Shown here: positions 24,167 through 39,969 of the stretch, in pieces
Layout: each line of letters begins with the position of its first letter
Numbering within the stretch: position 1 is the stretch's first letter
Assembly: GCF_020283565.1 (NCBI RefSeq)
Contig: NC_060065.1
Location: 21,304,866-21,368,865, forward strand
Direction of reading: 5' to 3'
DNA from: Trifolium pratense
Taxonomy: Eukaryota; Streptophyta; Magnoliopsida; Fabales; Fabaceae
DNA: 64,000 nt
Notes under the pieces: model-generated
What the model was told of the DNA's origin: nothing
The model's database searches: none
What the model saw: the letters and a program-made list of their open reading frames with translations, nothing else
Position numbers and translations under genes: made by a program

Positions 24167-24457
24167 CAATGAGCTTGCTTAGTATGCCAAATTTGTTTCA
24201 TTAATTAATTAACATGTGAACTAAATATAGAAATTATGTTTTAGAATTTGTGTATTTTAATATTTTAAACATTAAATGTTTTGTATCATTAAATGTTAAT
24301 TTCTATATTAAAATACTTTATCATGTGTTCTATGTGCACATGTTAACAAGACCCATAAAAATATTATAATAATCACCCCCTTTGGCTCTTTGTATAAAGC
24401 AATAACATGATTTTTTAATCAAAATCGTTTTTCTTCAACTTTGTCCCAGATTGTATC

Positions 24458-25047
24458 TAGGGGTGGTCGCGGTGCGGTTTAGTTCGGTTTTGAGCATAAA
24501 AGTCATCCTAACCGCGAGATAAAATCGCATTCGGTTTGGTTTGGTTCGGTTGATTTTTAAAAAGTCATTCAAACCAAACCAAACCAATGCGGTTAGGATT
24601 GGTTCGGTTTGTACAGTTCATCACGATATAAAAAATATCACAATATTTCCAACTTATTACAAAATAAACATATAAAATTTTAATTTATTTTATTGTTTAC
24701 ATGATATAATATGCATATACAGAAATTGCATATATATAATAACTTATTTTTAATATCAACAATATAAATAGTTATGGATCGCGTAAAATGATATGTTTTG
24801 ACAGCCTATTATTATGGATTCAATTATGGTTGATGGCTAATAGCTGATAGAGTTAAGTTAAGTATTACGGTTTGGTTCGATTTGGTTCGGTTTTCTGAAA
24901 TGAAAATCGCAAACTAAACCAAACTGTGTTGTTTAGAAGAAAAACGATCCGTGCGGTTAAAACTAAATGTGGTTTTTTGTGGTTTCGGTTTGGATTTGTT
25001 CGGTTTACGGTTTTACTTTTGGATTGATTCGGATACGATCACCCCTA
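24458..25047. mobile_element. hAT non-autonomous element, 8-bp target duplication
   Basis: Ends TAGGGGTG...CACCCCTA are flanked by the perfect 8-mer ATTGTATC (24450-24457 and 25048-25055). Subterminal regions are full of inverted GGTTTGGTT/AACCAAACC motifs. It is 590 bp and non-coding. It is related in style to the element at 6969-8977. Confidence 0.9.
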
Positions 25048-25055
25048 ATTGTATC

Positions 25056-27235
25056 CACTCTTGATATAATTGTTTTATAATGTAAGTTATTTTTTTTTTT
25101 GGTTTATATAATGTAAGTTATTATTCACAAGATAAATGGATGGTTATGACTTCAATTTTAGAAAAAGTGATGGGAGAGAATCCCTTCCCCACATAACTAA
25201 TCAATGACCAATTATAATCCACTACTATAACCGCACATGAGAGAATGGACAGAAGAGGATTCAAATCTATATTTATAACTGATCCGCCCAATCTATATTG
25301 AAGCTACAGAAGGAAAACCAACCATCAATGATCAATGATACAATGAGTATTCTCATTTCTAATAAGGAAAACCTCACTTAGAGACTTGAGACCAATTTAG
25401 TTGTGCAAGAGAGAGTACAAAGGTATCTATATTCATATTGTAAAATAGGGTTGAATAATATTTATATTGGATAACGTGTTAGTAGCCATTTAGGTAATCA
25501 GAACTGGACCGGTCATCAAACCGGTGAACTTATCGGTTCAAGGTTTAATTAGCCGGACCGGGATTCAATCGGATCTGACCGTTTTTTATTAAATTTATAT
25601 TTATATATTTTAAATATTATATAAAATAGTAATAAACAAAAAATTACACTATATTCATAAGTAAAATAGGGTTGAATAGTAATTAAATATTATTTTATAT
25701 CTTTAATTATTATCTTAAATGAGCTAAAATTAACAAACATAGCAAAATTAAAAACTCATATTTAAGTTTGTCAGAAAAAACTTATATTTAAGGATTTATC
25801 CATCAAGAAAACCATAGTCATACGAGTACAGAGTGAATAAAGTTTGTTTCTATATTTTCTATATAACTAATTAATAACAAGAAGCCAACACCTTGTTAAA
25901 AAATAAAATAATAAAAAAAATAAGCCAACACATGTTGAGTTGTTTGATGATTTCTCTTTTGTGATCAGTAATTGTTGTATAATTAACCTTATCACTTAGA
26001 GTGTGAGCTTCAACGTCTTTGATCCACTCCTTGTGACTTGTGAGATTCTTGGATACATATAGCACCTAATTTTACATGAATATACGTAAACATAAGTATT
26101 TTGCTGTTTTTCTTGTAGTGATAAACATATTTTGATCAACCAAATTAGGATATGCAAAATTGTACTCAAATACCTATAATTTATACAATCAAATTTTCAC
26201 TTGTCTTTGCTGAACTTGTCTATAACAAATTGCTGGAACACACGCATGAAGTTTGTAATATTGACACTCAGGAGAATGTAAGAAAAGCTTTGGTGGATAT
26301 GACATTTAAGTGGTCCTTGTAGCATTTCTATTACTTATGGCCTATCTGATGGATGTTGAATATTTTGAATTTACTTTAATTAATTTATTAAAATATAATT
26401 AACTGTGTATAAAATCAAATATACTTAACTTGTCATGTTTTATTTATTTTATAAATAAATATTATTATAAGGCTTAATGTTGAACGGACCGTGATGGGTT
26501 GGACCGTTCTTTCTAGTCAGTCTATTGAGAGGTCTCTGCCTCCACTGATGAGTATATATTCTACTCATCCCATTAAGCTAGATACACTGAAAAACATAAC
26601 ACACATAATGACTCATCAGTGAGAGGTAGAAGCACCGTCTCAACTTTTCCTCAGTTTCAATCAATGGTGGATTCATCCGTTGTCATTCCAGGTACACGAT
26701 TCCAGTATATTCTTATTTACAATATACTATGCTCCATATCTACGATATATTTAGGTAAATTCTTTCAATGGATTGATTTGAATGCACCATAGACTCGCCA
26801 TAATAATCTTTCTCACCATATCATTTTCTTCATCTGAATTTGCTAAACAATTCTCAAGATTATTATTATATTGTTCAAAATCGTTATATATTCAAGTACA
26901 TGAACCTCTAGTGTATGTCATAATTCTTTCTTCCTCATTTCTAGAATTAACATACCATAAACATGTTTAGCATATATCCTTTCTTTTTTCCATTGTGCGG
27001 GGATTGTCAAAGTTACATATATAATTTAAAAGGAATGGAGTTGAATGGACTAAAAAAAGAAAAAAGGAATGGAGTACATTCATTTAATTCAATTCAACTT
27101 GGGCAAAAAGGTATTATTTCTCCCTCTTTTTAGTACATGTAGGGAACTCAATCACTTATGCCAATATTATTATATCATATGATATGATGACAAATTCCAT
27201 TCACAATAGTGTATCTCTTCATCCTTTCTTCTTTT
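25056..27235. other. Intergenic / receptor-kinase upstream region
   Basis: AT-rich. At 25500-25590 a degenerate CCGGT-rich repeat occurs (compare 39200-39340). A short inverted repeat (ACTGATGAGT at 26548 and ACTCATCAGT at 26611) lies about 0.7 kb before the receptor kinase start. No gene was recognised. Confidence 0.4.
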
Positions 27236-27300
27236 TAAGATATAAATTACACATTACTTAATAACTACTACTACTACTACTACAAATTACTCCAACAATC
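27236..27300 (+). promoter_or_regulatory. Putative core promoter and leader of the receptor kinase
   Basis: A TATA-like ATATAAATTA at 27240-27249 lies about 55 bases before the ATG at 27301. A short CTA trinucleotide run (27266-27282) lies in the presumed leader. Position fits a plant core promoter; this is motif-based only. Confidence 0.35.
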
Positions 27301-30121
27301 ATGAAGATATTAAGCCATGGATATCTTTTGTTAACCAACCTCTTACTAATAATTTCCATCGCTGCTATTACTGATGAAGCAGATTACATGTCCAATCTTT
27401 TGAAAGCACTTACGCCAACTCCCACGGGATGGTCTAACAAAACTCACTACTGCAAATGGAAAGGCATCTCTTGCCACTCTAACTCTTACAACTCTAGTCA
27501 ACTTGTTACCTCCATCATGCTCCCATCAAGTTCACTCACCGGAACACTCCCTCCATATCTCAATAGTACTCTCACTTATCTCACCCACATTGATCTCCAC
27601 AATAACTCACTCAATGGTCCTTTGCCTTATTTTAGTAACCTCTCAATGCTCAAAACTGTGTCCCTTGGTCACAATAACTTCTCAACCATCCCGGAAAATT
27701 GCTTTGATACCATACTTAGTCTCAGAACCCTCAACCTTAGCAATAACTTGAACCTCTCCAACTGGGTATTTCCTATGGATGATTTACGTAGCTCCGATTT
27801 TTTGGACACCCTCGATCTCGAAGCTACAAATATGATGGGCCCATTACATCCAGAAACATTCATTTGGTTTGAATATTTGCTTACTTTTTTTATTTCTCAC
27901 AACAAAATATATGGAAATCTACCCCAATCTCCCGATAACTCTAGAGTAAGGTATTTACAACTTAACAACAACAGATTCGAGGGTACAATTTCCGTTATAT
28001 CAACCATGAGTAATTTGTCTCAAGCGTGGCTTCACAATAACAAGTTCGCGGGTCGAATTCCTAACATGTCCAATTGTGCTAATTTGTCTGATTTGCAGCT
28101 TCAGTCCAATCACTTAATTGGTTTGATCCCACCTTCCTTGCTTGCTCTATCTAGCTTGAACATCATCTCTTTGGACAACAATGTGCTTCACGGACCAATA
28201 CCCGTGTTTCACAAGGGTGTTAAAGCAACTTTGGAACCAAATAACTTTTGTCGAAGTGATGTTGGACCTTGTGATCCCCAAGTTATGATTGTGCTTGAAA
28301 TTTTTGAAGCTTTTGATCCTTATCCTCCTCTCTCAATTAAAGGGAACAATGCTTGTACCGAAAGGGAACAATCCTATTATTTCTTGATTAGCTGTGAAAG
28401 AGGGAAGATTGTTAGTTTTAAAATCTTCGATTTTGGTATAGAAGGAACCATCTCTCCCGCATTTAGCAATTTAACAAGTTTAGTGAACTTAACTCTAGCT
28501 GGAAATTCTTTGACGGGTTCAATACCAGTCAATCTTACAACTCTGCCTCAACTTCAGCTTCTTGATGTTTCTAATAATAATCTATCAGGACTAATTCCCA
28601 ATTTTTCATCGAAGGTTAAGTTAAATACCACCGGCAATGCTTTGCTTGTCCAAAATATGTCTAGACAAGGTGAAAATGCAACTATTGTGGGTGATGTTCA
28701 AACTAGAGGTTCATCTAAAGCAAACCTTAGACCTGTAATTTGGATTGCAGGTATGCTTCCATATTCATTATATGTTTCAAATTGCCTTTGTTTTGTTACC
28801 TTTGGCCATGCTTCCATAAAAAGAAAATGGAATAATTAGTGAAGTTTAAATAAGTTAAATTGTCAAATCTAAATACTATATAATTTAACTTATTTAAACT
28901 TCACTAATTATTTCATTTTCTTTTGTTTATAATTCTCCCTCATGCAAACATGCAGGAGCATCAATGATTAGTGTTGGATTTGTCATACTTATTCTGTTGA
29001 TTAGTTGTAAACGTAAGAGGTATCATATTTTGGTAAAAAGGTGGGTCTTCAAGAAAACAAAAAAATCTATAGACCACAATGTAGAGGATTTCATACAAAG
29101 TTATAACTTGTCAGCGCCAATTAAGCAATATAGATACTCAGAAGTTAAAAGAATGACAAACTCATTCCGGGATAAATTAGGTCAAGGAGGATATGGTGTT
29201 GTTTACAAAGCAAGTTTACCTGATGGACGTCAAGTGGCAGTGAAAGTGATAAACGAGTCAAAGGGAAATGGAGAAGAATTCATAAATGAAGTGGCGAGTA
29301 TTAGTCGAACCTCACATGTGAACATCGTTTCACTTTTAGGTTTTTGTTATGAGAACAAAAGAGCACTAATATATGAATTCATGTCCAATGGATCATTGGA
29401 TAAGTTTATCCTTAAAAGTGGATTTCCTGATGCAGTTTGTAGTTTGGATTGGAACACAATGTACCAAATTGCAATCGGCATTGCTCGAGGACTAGAATAC
29501 TTGCATCAAGGATGTATTTCAAGAATTTTGCATCTTGATATCAAACCCCAAAACATTCTTTTGGATGAAGATTTTTGCCCAAAAATCTCTGATTTTGGAC
29601 TAGCTAAAATATGCCAAAGGAAGGATAGTGTTGTATCCATGCTTGGAACAAGAGGAACTATAGGATACATAGCACCAGAAGTATTTAGCCGAACCTATGG
29701 TGGAGTTTCTCACAAGTCTGATGTATACAGTTATGGTATGTTAATTCTAGAAATGATTGGAGGAAGAAAGAATTATGACACTGGAGGTTCGTGTACTTCT
29801 GAAATGTACTTTCCAGACTGGATTTATAAGGATCTTGAACAAGGTAATAATAATCTTGAGAATTGTTTAGCAAATTCAGATGAAGAAAATGACATGGTGA
29901 GAAAGATTACTATGGTGAGTCTATGGTGCATTCAAATCAATCCATCAGATAGACCATCAATGAGTAAAGTAATAGAAATGCTACAAGGACCACTTCAGTC
30001 AATTTCATATCCTCCAAAGCCTTTCTTACATTCTCCTGAAGTGCCATCATTACAAACTTCATATGTGTCTTCCAGCAATTTTTCAGAGACAAATTCAGCA
30101 AAGACAACTGTGAAAATGTGA
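27301..30121 (+). CDS. Receptor kinase: TMK-type LRR ectodomain joined to LRK10-like kinase
   Basis: Two exons, 27301-28750 and 28956-30121 (GCAG|GTATG ... ATGCAG|GAGC), give 871 aa. Residues 1-23 form a signal peptide. The ectodomain has an N-terminal cap (W-x4-HYCKWKGISC), a first LRR block, a non-LRR island with paired cysteines (about 318-365, PCDPQVMIVLEIFEAF ... ISCERGKIVSF) and a second short LRR block ending LQLLDVSNNNLSGLIPNFSS. That layout is diagnostic of TMK receptors. The transmembrane segment is at about 485-503. The kinase has GQGGYG (559-564), VAVK (Lys580), HLDIKPQN (676-683), DFG (696-698) and the GTRGTIGYIAPEVFSRTYGG block typical of LRK10L/PR5K kinases, not of TMKs. HLD replaces HRD, so it is a non-RD kinase; catalytic Lys, Asp and DFG are kept. 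All frames are open, so it is probably functional at the plasma membrane. Ligand unknown. Confidence 0.9.
28823..28920 (+). repeat. Hairpin within the receptor-kinase intron
   Basis: Arms 28823-28861 and 28882-28920 are 39 bases each and inverted, with a single mismatch by eye; the loop is 20 bases. The arms read around AATAATTAGTGAAGTTTAAA and occupy nearly half of the 205-bp intron that joins the TMK-like and LRK10-like exons. It may be a small MITE or the trace of the recombination; no clear target duplication was seen. Confidence 0.85.
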
Positions 30122-30165
30122 TTAAACTTAATTATAAATTGTAGGTATTTGAGCTTCAACACATG

Positions 30166-30168
<3 letters not shown>

Positions 30169-30218
<50 letters not shown>
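30169..30218. repeat. (TA)n microsatellite
   Basis: About 25 AT dinucleotides lie 50 bases after the receptor-kinase stop codon, probably in its 3' UTR. Confidence 0.95.
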
Positions 30219-30220
<2 letters not shown>

Positions 30221-30447
30221 TTTCAAGATCTTACTTATATTCAGCAATTCAAAATTTAAAGTCGTTTATTTAGTGACTTGTAAACTATAATGACTTTAAG
30301 GACTTGTAAATTTAATAAATGGGTAATTTAAGATAAAAAATACTAGTAAGTAGTACACTACATCAAGAAGAAAATTAGAAACAAAGTATTGTGGTAAAAA
30401 AAATTAAGTTGAAGGAGTACGATAAAAAATTCTAATGAGAAACCCTT

Positions 30448-32140
30448 TAATTTGTTTCCACAACATTAGCAGCTATGTACAAGACAGCAAGAAGGCACAA
30501 AGTTGAGAACCCCAAATATACTGTGCTGATACCAATCTTGTTTACAACACTCAAGAAAATTAGTGTAGCAACAAAGCTAATGCATTATGAGCTTTGGAGT
30601 TTCAAAACTTATAGAAAGATAAAAGAATAACATGTACTATTAGATTCCAAAGTTAAATCACTAACCCAATGTGTGCCTACTGACAAAGAAATTGATTTTG
30701 CTCTGATTCTTGATGCAAATATTTCTGGTAGAAGAAGGGCATGCACAGAACCACCTCAAAGGATAAGGAGAGTTTCCCTTCCTTTTTTTGTCCATCAAGG
30801 AGGAAGCAACAAAAGTGCATGCACCAGAATTAAACACCAGGACAAATGTATAAAATATAATGTTTGTCCACATTTCATACTAATTCTTAAAAAAAAATAT
30901 GGATTGTATTGTGTCGAATTCAACCTACAAAATTGACTTCTAAGTTGAAGAATGTTCCCCACTTGTAAACATATTTACCTCATCTAATGCGGGACTTGGA
31001 ACACACCTCTCACATGTCAGGGACTGAACATATTGAGCATGGTCCAATATCTGGTGCCCGAACGGATATTAGATAGACTCTATACTATCTTAAACTTTGA
31101 ATTGGGCTTAACGAGATCAACTCTACAAAGTCAATTTTGTGAGGATGAGTTATGCCCCACATAAAAACCTAATATAATATTAAATCTTAATGATTCGGGT
31201 CACCGACCATATTATCCACGCACAGAGCCTGATTGTGTATTGTTGGGCATGTGAGGGTGTATCGGGAAAAATCTATGTCCCGAATTGAAAACAGATAAGG
31301 ACTGAAAAGAACATATAAATAGTGGCACATTTCACCTTAAAAGCTAATTTTGTAGAGCCGAGTTAAATCTAAACTTTTAAGACTAATCAATTTTTAGAAT
31401 GAAAAGTACTAACCAAAAACATTGATGCACCAACCAGTGCACTTGCTGCAACATCTGAAACAATTCCTGCATTGCGAAAGACAACGTTGAATAATATACC
31501 ACTGCATTTATTCCAGCCAATTGTTGGAACAAGAAAAGTGTCGCGCCAATGCTGACGACTGCAACAACTAATATTTTAGAGAAATGCTACAACAATTCAT
31601 TCAGCATTAATGATTTTAGAACAAACCAAAATGAAATTTAGCTGAGAAACTAAATAAGTAAATATAATTATAACTGATGGTTAGCATCTATAGTAACAAA
31701 GATATAAAATTAACTGATGAAGATATTATTAGCAGTTTTTTGCTGCTAAAATTTTGCTTAAATACAGTAAAAACCTTTTCTACCATTAATAATCAAACAT
31801 GGAATCAGTCTTAACTTAAATTTTATAATACCTTTCCAATATTGTCTACTAAACAGTTCAAACCATCCTGCTTCAGATTCAGAAGAACCTTGACTTGCTG
31901 CTGTCAAGTCCTGCATAACCGAACCAACTATTTATTTTCCTATAATGTTTTAATAGCCTTTTCAGCTTCAGAGATTTTCCCTTGCTGTAAAAGAAGAGAT
32001 GTAATTTTCTCAGAAAATTATTGCAATTCAGTAAACTTCTAGTGAGATATACTTTGAAGGCAAGAGCTCCATAAGACCAGACCTTCATGCACTTTGAGAC
32101 AAACCTCGTGAAAGACTGGATTGGCAGCAATGTTCATTGT
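30448..32140 (-). pseudogene. Plastidic glucose transporter-like pseudogene fragment
   Basis: Three blocks in order on the minus strand match the C-terminal half of pGlcT-type MFS sugar transporters of the plastid inner envelope. Block 31832-32140 includes AANP and DLTAASQGSSESEAGWFELF ending QYWK at a good donor. Block 31413-31566 carries VVSIGATLFLFQQLAGINAV then VYYST. Block 30448-30578 carries ATLIFLSVVNKIGISTVYLG and LAVLYIAANVVET followed at once by TAA. The second block loses one base after YYST, so the NAGIVSDVAASALVGAS stretch is in another frame. Stops break the first block. The N-terminal half is absent. Intervening DNA (30600-31400) contains dispersed repeat. A non-functional partial duplicate. 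Confidence 0.8.
30950..31400. repeat. Dispersed legume repeat in the transporter pseudogene
   Basis: Phrases such as CTAATGCGGGACTTGGAACA, GGTCCAATATCTGGTGCCC and TTTTGTAGAGCCGAGTTAAA are typical of a common legume LTR-derived repeat. A related, differently broken copy lies near 44018-44290 (TTTTGTAGAGTTGAGTTATG). Exact family not determined. Confidence 0.45.
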
Positions 32141-33775
32141 TAAGATATATGTTATGTTTGAATAATCCAAGTTTGTACAAGTTATACATTTGTGGAAATA
32201 TCAAAAATGCGGTTTACAACTGTACATTCATCTTAATTAACGGATTGTCACCGGTAATACATAGTTTGGTCGCGAGGTTAGTAAAGTTTGGTTAAGAATT
32301 GTTTCTACCAAGAATTGAACTTGAGTTCTCCCGAGCGACTCATCCTTGGGGGAACTTGAGCTCAACGGGGGACCATCTCACAATGGTGGAGCTTATTAAC
32401 ACAATGGAGGACCATCCCACACATACATCAAGCATAAGATGGTACTTAGACTATAAAAATCTTACACTCACAACTGTTTAAACGTACAACACCAGCACAT
32501 TTCGGAGATACATTTTTAGGTAGTGACTAAGATTCTCCGATCAGCTCACCTTTACCCAGTATAACATCTAGGACATAACCAATCCACTCAATTGATTTTG
32601 TTTTCACAAAAATCAATTATAGACTCGGTTATATCCATAACTATTTTTATAACCGATTTTATGTTTTTAAAACCGATTCTGAACAAGAAAAATTCATCAT
32701 CCTCTTGACATCAACACTTAAGATACAACTAAGCAGCTCAGTATTTTGGTTAATGTGTCTTCTAATTTAGGAAAAAGTTGTAGACAGTTCCAAAAACCTT
32801 TATCCTCCTTTTGTGTATTCATCAAAACTAAGAGAGTTAGGTTTGAGTGAAAAGATAGTAAGTTGTGAGAAGTCTGTTGATGCTAGAAGAAATAATATAT
32901 GTTTTCTGTAGGTCCTCAGTGATGCTAGAAGAAATAACTCATGAAGTAACAGACACTCAAGAAGCTATAGATTTGTGTGTTAAAGTTAGAAGATTTAATT
33001 GGCTCACTTTAAAATCCATGAAAAGAACTCATGGATGAAGTGCCCTTCAAAAAGGGAAAAGAAGCCCATGGATGAGAACTAGGAAAATCTCGATAAAGCG
33101 AGTTTCACTTTCCACATTGACAAATCACAACTATAAGTGTTGTCGATAACTATAATTTAATACGAAAGTAATAGCTTTGTTTATGAAACCTGATACAATA
33201 AGTAAGTCATCGTCACTGACCAAGATCTTACATAAGTTTCATTGATAAATGTAGTACAATATGCATGTATTCCAAAAGTCATATATTTGTTATTTCAATT
33301 TCACATAGCTAAAAATGCCATCCCTATCTAAAGGTGCATTTGCTAAAAATGCCAAATGATTAGTCATTGTAGCCGTGAATATTTGAAATATTTACAGCAA
33401 CACAAATCGAAGACCTATCAGATCCTCCCATCCAAGACTTTTCTGAAATGATACCAACAAGCCAAAAGAGTGAAGAAGAAAAACAAAAACTGCAAAGCAC
33501 ACGGACATCACGGCTAAGTTGGCACCAAAAGAATGTGTATTGTTGCTTCTATGCAACAAACTGAGTTTGGGGATCCCAACAACACCTACCCAAACATGCA
33601 CTCAGAACTATATCCTATATCATCCCAAAAGATGGGGGGGAGGGGGTCTCCAAAGCATATAAGAAAAATAAGATATAAAAGAATTATAATGAAGGAAAAA
33701 GAAAAATGATGATGACGACTTCTTCCTTTTTATCATATTTGCCTTTCAAGGAGTAAAATTAGACATTTTCTAAAG
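32141..33775. other. Between transporter pseudogene and CDPK 3' end
   Basis: No gene was recognised. 32620-32690 resembles 10840-11010 (dispersed repeat). 33300-33775 is CDPK 3' flank, partly duplicated at 6214-6720. Confidence 0.4.
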
Positions 33776-37669
<3,894 letters not shown>

Positions 37670-37800
37670 TGATTTTATAGATCTAAGATAAAATTCAAGA
37701 TCTGTTGTTGTTGTTGTTTGTTGTTTATAAATATGTATATAAAATTGATGAAAATTGATGAAAGGAATGAAAATATTTGATTTGATTAGATAATTATATT

Positions 37801-37820
37801 ATAATATAATATATATAAAG
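37801..37820 (-). promoter_or_regulatory. Putative TATA box of the intact CDPK
   Basis: On the minus strand this reads CTTTATATATATTATATTAT directly after a CCCCTCCC run, about 130 bases upstream of the start codon at 37669. A TC/GA-rich stretch follows upstream (37926-38000). Confidence 0.5.
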
Positions 37821-37925
37821 GGAGGGGTTTTTGGGAGAGAAATGAATGAAATGAAGAACGTGAAAGGAAGGAAGGAGATGGTCAAAGATGACGATCAGAC
37901 GCGTTCATGGTCTCCTTCCTTCTTT

Positions 37926-39928
37926 TCTATCTATTCTCCTCTTTCTTTCTTTCTCTCTTTTCTCTATTTGATTATTGATTATTGATTTTTCTCTCTCTCT
38001 AGAACTAGAACAACTAGAATTAAAAAGGTAGAGATGGTTTGTTAGTTTACCAAATTTGTCTTTTGGTAAAAACAAATAGATTAATTAATTACCATTACAA
38101 TTTTGGTCTACTTATTCTAATTTTGATTCTTATTTTTATCTGTCTTATTAGTTAATCTAATTACTAAAATTTCATCTCCAGCCATGATAAAAAAACAAAT
38201 TACTAAAATTTCATTTTGAAAATAAATAAGCTTGAGAATTTTTTTTCAATAATAAATAAAGTTGAAGTATTTAGAGATCGAACTCTAACTTCTACATATA
38301 AAATACGATTTCTTTTGGAATTGAACTAAGTTTATGTGGAGTTGAACTAATTTGGTAATTTAATTTGTATTAAATATTTATATGTTTAATGTTATATTTA
38401 AAGAATTATATGTTTGACAAATATGTTTGATTTCATATCACAATAACAAATAAAAGATAGAAAAACAATGAACATATATTATTTATTTATATTGTTTTAA
38501 AAAATGACAATATTAATAAGTATAGTATTTATATTCTTTTCAAAAAATGACGATATTAAAAAAGACGTATAATCATCCCGTGACCTTAACTTAGTTGTCA
38601 GGGACATTATATTATATATGTAGTGGTTCGAGGTTCGAATCCTGGTTATCTCATTTATTCACCTTAAGGATGAAATTTTTAGCCTACGTGTCAAAAGAAA
38701 AATGTTTTGTCTAACATGAAAGAGTGGTTCATGTCGTCATGGTTCACAAGTCATGAATAACATTAAAATGAATACGAATTTTACAAAATTTACCGTTGGA
38801 TTGAAAATTTATATCATATAGATCTTCCATAATTTTTTTTAAAGAAATTGAAAAAAAAATTGATATCTTATTAAGACTCATCAAGATTAAAGGTTTATGT
38901 GATTCAAAACTGATCGGTTCAATGCTTATTTATTTTATAAAAGATTAAAAAAAAACAAAATGATGCCGTTTTTAAACTTTTTCTTTAAAAACAATTATTA
39001 AAATTGAAATTAGAAAGTCAGATAGTGAGAACTTATATGATTCATACGAATATGAGTTAGATTTTTTTCAAAATTTATTTGTATTTGTGCTATTTTGTTG
39101 TGTGTGATGACTGTGTTTAAAATTTGAATTTAAAAAATGAAATTGTGACATAATGATATTTTGAAATTTTCACATTTGTTATGTGTCATATTTTTTTTAG
39201 AGTCTGAATCATTTGGTTCGATCCGATTTAATACCTATTTATTTTTGTTATAGAGACCGGATTATTCAATCGAGTTATTCAGTTTTATCCAGTTTAGTCA
39301 TGTGGTTTGACCAGTGGCTCAGTGGTTCGACCCAATACCCTCAATGGTTCGATGTCCTGATATGATTTTTAAAACAATAGATGAAAGAAAAATGTGGTTT
39401 GAGATCTTCAATTTGCCCCTAACAAAGAGTTGGTCAGGCACGTGGAGCGTGGTGAAAAAGTGATTGGGTGCGGACATATCTTTATATTATTCTATGAAAT
39501 ATTTTAATTCAACACTTAAAATTATTGTTGAACGGTGAAAGATATAATAGGGTGTTGCACCCTAGACTTTGCTATAAGAGAAAGTGGATCAGACCAAAAC
39601 ATTTTCAGAAAGATGTTAAATTATGTTTCATCATGTCTCAATGACTGACACAGAGTGTCCTCTTGTTAAAGAATGTCAAGACTCTTTGACTTGCACAAGG
39701 TATTTTGTCTCTGCTTCATTAAATTCACATAGGAGCGTGCTCAAAGTAAACTATGTTCAAAGGGTCGTTTCCAAGAAAGCTACTCATTTCTTCTACTGCA
39801 AAGGATTTGGAATTTTTTAAGTAATTGGATTGATTTGATCATAAGAGCAAAAGAAAGTAACTGAATGTTAGCTTTCAATGGATCTATTTGTGTTGGCAAG
39901 TCTTCAAGCAACGGCTCTCTACTTCTCT

Positions 39929-39930
<2 letters not shown>
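37926..39930. other. Intergenic with SINE and MITE remnants
   Basis: Apart from the SINE at 38576-38695 and the decayed foldback arm near 38775-38890, this is AT-rich DNA without a recognisable gene. 39200-39340 contains a GGTTCGAY-rich degenerate repeat. Confidence 0.45.
38576..38695 (+). mobile_element. tRNA-derived SINE
   Basis: The box A-like CTTAACTTAGTTGTCAGGGA is followed by a box B (GAGGTTCGAATCCTGG), then ATTCACCTTAAGGATGAAAT. The same arrangement occurs at 52806-52930. Pol III-type internal promoter; no coding region. Confidence 0.7.

Positions 39931-39967
<37 letters not shown>

Positions 39968-39969
<2 letters not shown>

Noticed and set aside
26536..26627. Inverted ACTGATGAGT motif upstream of the receptor kinase
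   Set aside because: Only about ten bases match with a long spacer; not convincing as an element or regulatory site.
27301..28839. Receptor gene as a stand-alone LRR protein ending at 28839 (no intron)
   Set aside because: The frame after 28750 codes for no LRR continuation, while the GT-AG splice to 28956 keeps phase and adds a transmembrane segment and kinase; the short form would only arise by intron retention.
39623..39820. 65-codon plus-strand frame
   Set aside because: No motif and no supporting structure; AT-rich intergenic DNA.
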